A DNA stretch of 64,000 nt from contig OY811972.1 in NCBI GenBank assembly GCA_963681505.1, positions 11,822,279-11,886,278 on the forward strand, in the 5' to 3' direction. A program made the translations under genes and the position numbers. Source of the DNA: Eunapius fragilis. Lineage: Eukaryota; Porifera; Demospongiae; Spongillida; Spongillidae. Positions 39,101-51,100 of the stretch are shown here, piece by piece. Each line of letters begins with the position of its first letter. Position 1 is the stretch's first letter. The notes under the pieces were generated by a model. That model was given only the letters and a program-made list of their open reading frames with translations. It made no database searches and was not told the origin of the DNA.

Positions 39101-42100
39101 ACACACACACACACACACACAATGGTGGTCTTGAAAAAGCTTAGCAAGCTGTATCCTGACCTCCACCAGTGGACACTACGCTAGCCCCTACACCCATGCT
39201 ACTACAAGGCCACCAATGGATGCATGTTACTTGCTCCACCACATCAGGGCTTCCATCTCCACCAGTAGACACCTCTTTCACATGGGATTTCACACCCACT
39301 TCACAGCAGGTGCCCCTTGCTCCTCCACATCAGGGCACCCCCTCTTCCATAGATGTCACACTTCTACGTAGGGATCTCCTTCCCCCTTTTTACCATTCCA
39401 TCCAGGAGACACGCCCCTCTCCTCCACACAGTATATTCCTCCTAAACTGTGAAACACCACTAATGGTCTTATTTCAAAATACTCTAAATTTGTTATGTTC
39501 TACCTCATGAAGAAAAAGAACTCATGGAACAAGTAAAAAAAAAACTTTGTGAGAAAATTGGTATATATGATTGTAAGGCAATAGTGGTGTAAAAAGGAAA
39601 TATGTAATAGCCCTATATTTAGAACATTATGTTGTTCAACTGTGTGCGTATTTAGTAGACCCTTGTTTCCTTTCATTTTGCCTTCCAATCCTATATGCCA
39701 TCAACTTTCTCATAGAGAATGTCTTTATTACTTGTATGCAAGGCTTCCATCTCTAGGTGAACAGATCTAGAAGTAGCTTGTCAACACATAACAAATATAA
39801 ATTGCAAACAAAGATTCCAATGTTACGTAGACATACACATACACTCACATACACAAATACACACATACACACAAACACACACGGAAATTCCAATGCTACT
39901 TATGATTAGTGGTAGAGGTGAGGATGGCTGTCATGTTTGCTACACATATGACCAAATGCAAAAGCCTATGGAACTCACAGGTCTGTAACGTGTTTGGAAG
40001 CGGCACTGCCCCAAATCCAAAAAAATAAAAATGACACCAACTGCTCTGATCCTCAGGTGGGTATGTGACCATATGTCTCATTTTAATGGCAGAGTCCTAA
40101 ACACAAAGGCACTAGCCTATCTATTTGCCACCATCTCATGTAAATCAACATTCCATGGGTGACTTCCATGGGTGGCTTTGCATCTGGTCATAGCAAACTG
40201 ACAGTCATACCCACCAGAACACCACTAATTCTAAGTAGCACTGGTTTGTGTGTGTGTGTGTGCGTGTACGTGTATGTGTGCATGTGTGAGTGTGTGTGTG
40301 TGTGTGTATGTATAGCATTATACATGGGCCCCTTCTAGGAATCTGTGCTATTTATCTTTTGTGATATTACATGTAGATCTACCACTCTGTAAACCTACTG
40401 TTGTATATTAGCCCGGCAGGAATATTATTCCTGCTTTATCCCTAAAGATAAAGATCAGGGCCCTAGAAATTTAAGGAAGGTAAGTCCTAAGTCTTTTTAA
40501 ACCTCTCAATGGTACACACTCAGAGCTTCAGCATATATAGTGTTTGTACGAGTGTGTGAGTGTGTAAATGGATGCATGTAATGGAATATGGGACATGAGG
40601 CATGGTACGTCATGATGTGGCAGGTACTTTGAGACAGGAACAAATAGTCCAGTACATACAACACATTAATCCAGTACATACAACCAATGGGGGGAGGGGT
40701 TGGGAGAGGTGCTTTCCTCTGAAAAAATTTTTGGGGCCTTTGCCCCATGGCCCCCATGCTCCTATACCACAGTGTATAAAACACACAATCCAGTTACACA
40801 CGTGAAAAACACATCAGTCAGAATATAAATAATTGAGAAAGAGGGTTGGATAGTAAGCCAGTGAAAGCACTGTGACCAAAAAAAGTTCAAATAGACAAAG
40901 GTTATGAGTGAATCCATGTAGCACATGTAGCACATAACAATTTACAGGGTGTACAGCAAGGGGAAAGAATAGTGGAAAGAGTGTGTATAAGTGTGACGTG
41001 AGACGTGTGTATGTGTTGGTTCATGGGTGTGTGTGTGCCAGCCATGCAGATGAAATGAGAAACGGTGGGCGTTTAAAAAATATGTGCCAGCAGAACGCAA
41101 ATCCCGACAATAAGGAAGGGTTACATGTGTTCCAGCCTAGCTGCGCTGCATGTGTCTTTAACTCGACCACGCCTCTCCCATAGCTTAGCTGATACACCGT
41201 GCACTATATCTCATGGCTCTGACGTACTGTTATAGGTTGTGAGCCTATAAATGGCCACGCAATGAGTGGTACCCAAAGAGTATGACCGAATCGACAGAGA
41301 CACATATTGTTGTGCGCGCGTATTGGTACTGGTAGTACGTACCGTGTTTTGTATGGTGATGGTAGCTGAATCCCACGCTGTTTGATTGCTTAACGAATCT
41401 TGTTTGTTATAGAAGAGAACCACTGACGTTTGTAAGAACGTAAAGTAACGGTGGTTAGTTGTACATGTAGTGGCATGGGCACGGGAGGTTATTGTATATT
41501 CATGAGCTCAGAGTAGCGGGAACCAGGTTGTAGTAGGTTAATGGCGCGAAATGAACGAGAAATGTGCAATTACTTTGCACAGCTGTATCTTCGTAACGGA
41601 TCAAGTAAAAATTAACGAACAGGACAAATCAATAGGTACAGGACCCCTCTGCGTATAAACCGAATTTGAAGTTAATGGAGATGTCCTGCCGAAAGATATG
41701 GCCAGTTTGAACCCCAAGGGGTATCGGACGTTGCAACACTAGCACGAAGCTAATGCAAGAGCCCAAAATTTATTTTACCAGAGGGAAATGATTTAGTATG
41801 AAGTGTTGAAAATAGGAAGTGAATAGCATTTACGGTTCAGGAGATGTAGCGATTTCAAAGTGAATCATTTTTATAACTTTATATATCTAAACGTGATACG
41901 CCAGTTTCGCGTGAACTGTCCCATATATATATATATATACATGTAGATCAGATTCACATCTTGCACGTGCATGTACATATACCTATCAGTAAAAGCCCTA
42001 AGGCCGACTAAATTCCCTGCAGCAGCTCTCAGGACCATGGCAGCAAATACCTTAGTATGTATTACCATGTGTTTCCTGGAATAAAAACTTGACAGTTAAG

Positions 42101-45100
42101 ATGCATTTAGTGCCAATGTTCCCCCCTGCCTGTCCATCTATTCACTTCAAACTTTAGCACTAGAAGGATTCTTATACTTCTTACAAAAAACGATGTATAT
42201 GACCTCTGCCATATTCAAAGCATTAGCGTAATGCATAGAAAATGTCTCTTAACATCCAAAGCAAAATGAAATCCCTTGAATGAATTGTTTAAAAATTAGT
42301 TTAATGGGTGGTTCAGAGGATTTCTGGGAAAATGTACGTGAACAAGAGCTACTTCAAATAAAGTGCTCATTGTCTCAGCCCTGTCTTCTAGTATATGTAA
42401 ATACGACAGAGATGAAAATTATGGGGTCTTTGTCCGTGAAAGAGACCTAACAGAATTATCCATTCCAAACAAACATAACTTGTATTGATAAAGGATAAGC
42501 CACATTCCAATGCCATGCAGTAAGTAGGGTCCAGTTTAATCTTGTCCTGAAGTAGTAATGAATGGAAACGAGCTCACATGAAACCAAATGTCGAAACTAT
42601 TACAATGTGAGTAGTTTTGCATGGGATATTCCATGCTAAGCCTTCTCAACTTTATTTGAACAAACAATAAAGCGGTGTATATTCCAGCTGCTTGGTTAGC
42701 TAACAAGTTGTTGTTTGGTGTGGCACCCTCTTAATTGAATTGTTAGGATAATGACTACTACAATACATGTGTTCTTCAAGGGTAAATACTAAACTAACCT
42801 TGTTTTGTATGATGCCAATTTGAATAATTACTGGAGCCTGTAATGCCATTAAGCAACACTTTACAAGACATGGCGTTCCCGTAGTGGTGCACACAGATGG
42901 TAGTCCTCAGTTCATGTCACAGGAATTCCAAGCATTCTCAAGGTCATGGGATTTTGTTAACACTTTTTCCTCTCCGTACAATTGTCAATAAAATGGTATG
43001 GTAGAATTTGCAGTTAAAATTGTGAAGCGACTTAGCTTACCATCCTGGCTCTTCTGGAATGGAGCAATACTACTACTACTCTATGACTACCACTAAAGAG
43101 TATCCTGTATTTCAAACTTTTTTTGATTATTGGAACCATGGTTACGTTACCCATCGCAGACAAGAACATTAAAAAAATTGAAGATACAGAGAGCCATCAA
43201 GCTGAAGGAAAGAGGAAGACACTAGACTACTGAGAGTGGGTGATTCTGTACTAGTCCAGGACCTTTATTCTAAATAAGAAGACTGAGTGGATGCAAGGAT
43301 ATTGTAGAGGTCAGCTCTTGGATAATTCTTATATGGTGGAAGTTTAATGACTAGCTGTTATATCAAAACATTTGGGCAGTTTTTGAAAGCCTCTAAGCAC
43401 CATCCAAAGGAATCAGAGCTGTAAGCAATCTGTTGCTAGTTTACCCATGTTTCTTTTGTACTTTATGATGAAATAATCTCATCTTAGAGTGTGACAACCA
43501 GTGACCAGAGGCAGATGTGGAACCTGTAATGAGGCTACTATCTGAGTCAGTATATACATTCATCACTAAAAGCACCAGGCAGGAAGTAAACCAGTATCCA
43601 CCAGAGGGAGCCACAAAGAACTCCCACAAATCCAAGATACATTGAAGTCACAGTACCTCAAGTACCAGCTGATGATAAACTATTGAGAAGCCCTTTTGGA
43701 AAAAAGAACTGCTGGACATAAACATAGCTTAGTAAATAAAAAAATCTAATGGATTCTTGTAATTGGATACTGGGTGCCTTTATTTAGAGGTTACAAGGAT
43801 AAAAAACATTTATGAACATCGTTTTCAATTTCAACGTACAGTGTATGGGCAATAGAGCTGTAGCTAATAGTAGCTAGCATATCGGAGGGTTAGGAACAGA
43901 ATAGGGAAATAACTCACCTTATGAATTCCTGACCTGGAACAGTAGTTGATAGCCTATAAAGAAGGCACAATTACAAAGCAAATGTAAAATAATAACAACT
44001 GTAAAATGTTGCAATTAAAGAAATGTAATGTGAAATTTATTTTTGCAATTCAGGAAAGGTGCTGCACTATCTTCAGAGGTGATAAACTTCAAAGAGTGTT
44101 TACATCCCAATCATACAGTCATCAATTATTTAGTTTATTGAAATTCGTTGTTAATGACTTGGGGAAGCAAAGCGTGAAGAAGTTTTGTGCCCAGACTCAA
44201 ATGTACAGTGATCAGTATGTCGTCGCATACGAACATAAGCGATACCAACATACAGTATCATGCATTTGTACACATATTTACACAACCAATTGGATCATGG
44301 CGTTACACTGGAAGTATAAATGAATAGAAACAAACCGATGTAACAATATTTGCTGGTATGTTATATGTACCAGTTGTATGTTAGGTTTATTTGCCTAAGG
44401 AAGCTCAATTTTGATATGATAGTGACTCTAGTTAGGCAAACGTTAGTAGGCAAATTCAAATAAACTAGTCTCAACGCTTGCCATTAAGAAGGTGCATACC
44501 GTGTTAGTTTAAAATATACATCGTACAATTAGTTGTAGCTATTAGTGTATGAATAGCTCCAAATATATCAGTGTGATGAATTTAAAACCAGACAAAACAA
44601 GTTAAGAAGTGCGCGGATTTCATGAATAAATTGTGATATTCCATAAATTATGGTAGCAAATGCTTAGCAGAAGGCATATACTATGTATGATGTTAACACA
44701 TCAGTGCATAGGACGGGTTGGGGGTAATATTGGGTTGCCCCATCATTACACTTACAAATCTCATTAATTAATTTCATTACCATTATCAAATTGGACCACT
44801 TGCAGGATTTTCTAGGTTGATGCACATCCGATGGTCCTTATATTATCAAATTCCTGTCAAAAAGTGTCTATTCTATCGTCTGTTGGTGATTTGGGCTGAT
44901 GGTGTGTTCGAGTGTGTGTCAATTAAAATGGATACTCTATGCTGGCATTCTGAACTCATCTGTTTGTTTGGTAAGTTCTCACTTTAGATTTTTAATGCGT
45001 CTACATGCATCTACTATTAGGTATATGGCTGCTTAGAGGACTTTTTGAGGGGACGCAGCTTTACAGCTCCGCTAAGTACTTTCCCTGCCAGCTGCTTGGG

Positions 45101-48100
45101 TAACAACTTAGAGCTGAAGCTCCGTTAATTTACAGAAAGAGGTAAGATTTACAGATAGAGGTAGGAGAAAATGATAAAGGGAGCAGCAGGCTTGTGACAT
45201 GAGGGAGCAGTAGGCTTGTGGCCTAAAGGGGCAGTATAGGCTTGTGGCTAAGGGAGCAGCAGGCTTGTGGTATGAGGAAGTAACAGGCTTGTGGCTAAGG
45301 GAGCAGCAGGCTTGTGGTGTGAGGAAGCAAGAGGCTTGCGGCTAAGGGAGCAGCAGGCTTGTGGTGTGAGGGAAGCAGAAGTAGTAGGCATGTAGAAGGC
45401 TTGTGATGCACAGGGTCAGCAAGCTTGTGGTGAGGTACAGTGTACTTGCAGTGTGCTTCCTCAATTCTATGGTCCACATATTCCTGGGCCTCCACAGACC
45501 CCATCTCCATGCTGAAATTCCATGGCTGCAGTTTCATCAGTTGAAGCCTGACCATTGATTATGATGCCCACATCAGGTAAGCGCACACAATCTCTTACAC
45601 CTCACAACCCTCATTCTCCTCAACATAGCTACCGCAGTCATCACTAAAATCACTTGTATTGGAAGAGTGTCGGAAAGCAGCATTTTCTTTTGTTTGACAT
45701 TTCGTGCATCGCTCCGATAAAAGTTATTTATCGTACATGTATCCCGCTCATCACATAAAAGTGCCCTCTGCATAGCGCAAGTGCTAATTATGGGCACAAA
45801 AATGTGCCTGTCACAGGTGATGGGTTAATTGATCATGTGTTTTATAATTCAGTATAATGTCATCTGCCTGTAAGCAGACATAATGATACACATGTACATC
45901 TGGCAAATCTTTGGTTGGCCAAAAGCTTTTGTGCTTTGTGCTGTCACACCTCATAATGATACACCAATGTGAACAAAAACATAACCTTCATTGTAGACAT
46001 CAGTGATAAACACTGCATGGTTTGATATCAAGGTCAAAATTAAATTGAATACAAATAATGTATCATAAGGATTCAACATATTAATATTTCCATCACTAAA
46101 TAGGCATAATACATATATAGTGATCACCTGAGCCAATGTGGTCTTTCCTGATCCAGTGTCCCCACAAAGAATGGCTTTACCAAATGAATGGATAGGGTAG
46201 TCCCCACAACTTGTGCTATACTTCTGGAGCATTGTGAGTACTTCATACTTAGTAGCCAACTTCAGTGGTATGTTACCATAGGAGTTTTGTATGTTTACAT
46301 CAATCCCAGGTGCGGACAGCAGAACTTTCACACAACCAACTTTGCCAGATTGTGCTACCATGTGCAATGCTGTGACCCCATCCTATGGAGGTGACATCAT
46401 CACTATTACTACTATAAAGGTTTTATCATTATTACACCATCCCCCATCAAATGGATGTTACATAATCACCATTAGGTTACATTGCACATCATCACAATTA
46501 TCACTGTCCCCAATCTATGAAGGTAACATCACTATTACACTGTCCCAATCAAATGGAGGTTACATATATAATCACTATTACCACTGTCCCCATCCCATGA
46601 AGGTTATATCTCCAGCATTACCGTATGGAGATTACATGTACATTAGCAGTCCCACCCTATGGAAGTTACATCATCACTATTACGTCCACACTAGTAGCCA
46701 TACTCTGCACCACTACACACTCAGTTCCACCACCTCTTTACAAATGCAAATAACATACAGAACTGCACTCACCTTATCCTGATGGTTGGCCAGGGCACCC
46801 CTTTCCAACAATAATTTCACACATTCAACATGGCCTTGAAATGAGGCAAACATCAGTGGGGTCCGTCCATTCTGTAAGGAGAACGTCACATTACAGCGTG
46901 TACCCTAGAATCAATTTTATAGATTACATGTATATTCAAATGTGCAAACAAGGTCTGGAGAGGACGGAGGTCATCCTTACTGCCCACCCATCACACACTA
47001 TTGCTGGCCCACGTAAGGGGCCAGCGAAGCCGACCACAAGTCTGCAAGAGATCATAAGTCAACCGGTGGTGTATCAGCACAAGATGGGGGCATACTGGTA
47101 TTGGCACTAGGTGGGGGCATACTGGTATTGGCACTAAGTGGGACATACTGGTATTGGTACTAAGTGGGATATACTGGTATTGGCACTAGGTGGGCATACT
47201 GGTATTGGCACTAGGTGGGCAAACTGGTATTGGCACTAGGTGGGGCATACTGGTATTGGCACTAGGTGGGGGCATACTGGTATTGGCACTAGGTGGGGCA
47301 TACTGGTATTGGTACTAAGTGGGACATACTGGTATTGGCACTAGGTGGGGCATACTGGTATTGGCACTAAGTGGGACATACTACTATTGGCACTAGGTGG
47401 GGCATACTGGTATTGGCACTAGGTGGGGCATACTGGTATAGGAACTAGGTGGGGGCGTACTGGTATTGGCACTAGGTGGGACATGCTGTTAATGGTACTA
47501 GGTGGGGCATATTGGATTGGCATTATGTGGGACATACTGGTATTGGTATACTAGGTGGGGCATACTGGTATAGGAACTAGGTGGGGGCATACTGGTATTG
47601 GCACTAAGTGGGACATACTGGTATTGGTACTAGGTGGGGCATATTGGATTGGCATTATGTGGGACATACTGGTATTGGTATACTAGGTGGGGCATACTGG
47701 TATAGGAACTAGGTGGGGGCATACTGGTATTGGCACTAAGTGGGACATACTGGTATTGGTACTAAGTGGTATTGGCACTAGGTGGGGCATACTGGTATTG
47801 ACACTAAGTGGGGCATACTGGTATTGGCACTAGGTGGGCAAACTGGTATTGGCACTAGGTGGGTAAACTGGTATTGGCACTAGGTGGGACATACTGGTAT
47901 TGGCACTAGGTGGGGCATATTGGTATTGGCACTAGGTGGGACATGCTGGTATTGGTACTAGATGGGGCATACTGGTATTGGCACTAGGTGGGACATACTG
48001 GTATTGGTACTAGGTGGGGGCATACTGGTAATGGCACTAGGTGGGGCATACTGGTATTGGCACTAGGTGGGGCATACTGGTATTGGCACTAGGTGGGGGC

Positions 48101-51100
48101 ATACTGGTATTGGAACTAGGTGGGGCATACTGGTATTGGCACTAGGTGGGGCATACTGGTATTGGCACTAGGTGGGGGCATACTGGTATTGGTACTAAGT
48201 GGGACATACTGGTATTGGCACTAGGTGGGGCATACTGGTATTGGCACTAAGTGGGACATACTACTATTGGCACTAGGTGGGGCATACTGGTATTGGCACT
48301 AGGTGGGGCATACTGGTATAGGAACTAGGTGGGGGCGTACTGGTATTGGCACTAGGTGGGACATGCTGTTAATGGTACTAGGTGGGGCATATTGGATTGG
48401 CATTATGTGGGACATACTGGTATTGGTATACTAGGTGGGGCATACTGGTATAGGAACTAGGTGGGGGCATACTGGTATTGGCACTAAGTGGGACATACTG
48501 GTATTGGTACTAGGTGGGGCATATTGGATTGGCATTATGTGGGACATACTGGTATTGGTATACTAGGTGGGGCATACTGGTATAGGAACTAGGTGGGGGC
48601 ATACTGGTATTGGCACTAAGTGGGACATACTGGTATTGGTACTAAGTGGTATTGGCACTAGGTGGGGCATACTGGTATTGACACTAGGTGGGGCATACTG
48701 GTATTGGCACTAGGTGGGCAAACTGGTATTGGCACTAGGTGGGTAAACTGGTATTGGCACTAGGTGGGACATACTGGTATTGGCACTAGGTGGGGCATAT
48801 TGGTATTGGCACTAGGTGGGACATGCTGGTATTGGTACTAGATGGGGCATACTGGTATTGGCACTAGGTGGGACATACTGGTATTGGTACTAGGTGGGGG
48901 CATACTGGTAATGGCACTAGGTGGGGCATACTGGTATTGGCACTAGGTGGGGCATACTGGTATTGGCACTAGGTGGGGGCATACTGGTATTGGAACTAGG
49001 TGGGGCATACTGGTATTGGCACTAGGTGGGGCATATTGGTATTGGCACTAGGTGGGGAATATTGGTATTAAACACAACATCAACTAGTTCTTTGTAATTT
49101 GTTTGGGCCACCAAAATAACTACAGTAGGTGGTGGTAATTGTTTGGGACCTCGAAAATCAAAGTTTGATGTACATCCATGTCTACCAAGCTCTTAAACAC
49201 ATTAAGTAGTTCTTTGTACTGATTAGAATCCCCCACACTTAGCAGCAAGAACATTTGCGACCTCATACACATGTACTATAAAGATCTCATATGCATGCAA
49301 TACAAGGACCTCATACGGTCAGTTTTGGACAATTCAAAGATTTTAGTTTCCTTTATAAAGTAGAGGGGCTAAAAATGCAAGGTGTTTTAAACAGTCTCAC
49401 CTCATCAGTAGCATCAATGTTCACCCCAGCATCAAGCAGTGCAATGATTTCTTCAACCCTGCCACCTCCTGCAGCCTTAAGAAGCATCATTACTGGGGTC
49501 TAAGGAGGGTGCATGGTAGTAATGGTATGTAACACAATAACATTCATAGTGTACATGTCAGGTGGTACAATTGTACCACTGACATGTATATCTATCATAT
49601 ATTGCTCTACTGTGATTGGTTATGTGCCCTCCTACATAGAAGTACTCTCCATACACACCAGCTGCTACACAGAAATACATTTTATAAGTGTATATAGACA
49701 ATGTAATTTGTGAAATAGAAAATGTAATATACCCATACAAGGACTGTATACTGTAGCGAAATAAACCATGTTTCCACCATTTCTGTGAAAACAAATCCTC
49801 ACCTCGTCATTTGTTGTAATCCGATAAAGTCTCATCATCACTTCATCTGCTCTGCCATTTCTAACTGCATCCTGTAACACCTACAGTTAAGACACAACAC
49901 CTTTACATGTACATGTACAGTAGAGAAGTAATCTGGGTACCCTGCATGGAGTAGGGTCTGGCAACTTGTCAATACCAAAGTTGTGTTTGTAGATATTCTA
50001 TGTTTGTATGATTTTATGAACCACAAAACCATACTTCCATGTGCATTTTATCAATACATAGTCACATGATTTTTGTTACAGGTGGCTGATGCATAGCTTG
50101 CTTAAACAAAAATAGAAGTACAGGACTGTGAAAAGGCATCAAGCATGAAGTCTGAATAAACTGCTAATCCATGTTTTGCCATCATATTATATTATTTACT
50201 ATACCAGAGGCCTGTAGCAGCTCTGCATGCATATTTCATATCTCTGTATATCACCATTAATATTAATGCACATACAATGACATTTTGGTTTACATGAACA
50301 TTGTTGTAATAACTACTGGAATTTGTAAAACATGCTGTTGAAAAAAGTAAGCCTGTCACTATCTGCACATTGTAGAAAAATAATCAAAATTCGAAAGTGC
50401 CCACTTCTTTTTTTTTCCTTTCAAAAACAGCCTAGCCAGACGTTCTCAGACCATCCATGCAGTTATAATTAGGTGCTGGGGCAAATCTTTAAGAGTTAGA
50501 ACTGGCCTGGGACGTGACTTGGCAGGATTCAGCTGCTAGCTGCATCGTCTTACGCAACACGGTATGTACTACATGTATAGCAGTAGTGAATACGCGTGTT
50601 CACAATATCATTTAGAAATCGTGTGCCTGTCGGTTCAGGCACTCAATGCGTGCCCATTTATCGGCGTGCAATGTTACAACAGTAAATCAGATCCATAAGA
50701 GATAAATCGGTGCATATGGGAGGCGGGGTCGAGTTAATGGGCTGAAAAGTTGACGCTCTGCACACACCGATATTAACCAACCAGCATATCTCACCGTTTT
50801 TCATTTCATCTGCATGATACACCCCCTTGCAGATATGTTATTGTAACCACACACATCACACATACACACACTCACAAACACTAACACACATACACACACT
50901 CACACACACACACATAAATACAATAACCCCACATGCTTGTGTCTCATAACCTCCACTACATGGTCCTATCTCAACCTCCACTACATGCTTTTGTCTCATT
51001 GCCTTCACACAATGCCTATGTTTCATAGCCTCCACTACCTGCTGTTGTCATATAACCTCCGCTACATGGTCCTGGCTTATAGCATCCATTACAATTTCAT

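Larger units (their letters stand above)
9331..46127 (-). other. Proposed 36.8-kb phase-0 intron inside Roc
   Basis: Donor CTCAG/GTGATC at 46127 and acceptor ACATTCAG at 9331. Both flanking exons are phase 0, and splicing leaves 19 residues between the P-loop Lys-Thr and TAGIVPH, the usual spacing in Roc domains. The interval contains no exon of this gene that I can recognise. It holds the Helentron, four of the MITEs (seven family copies are known in the window), satellites and the palindromic complex. Alternatively the two halves belong to different genes and the interval is intergenic. Confidence 0.5.

Noticed and set aside
44006-44323. 105-codon plus-strand frame
   Set aside because: No motif, no splice or repeat support, and it lies in the proposed intron.
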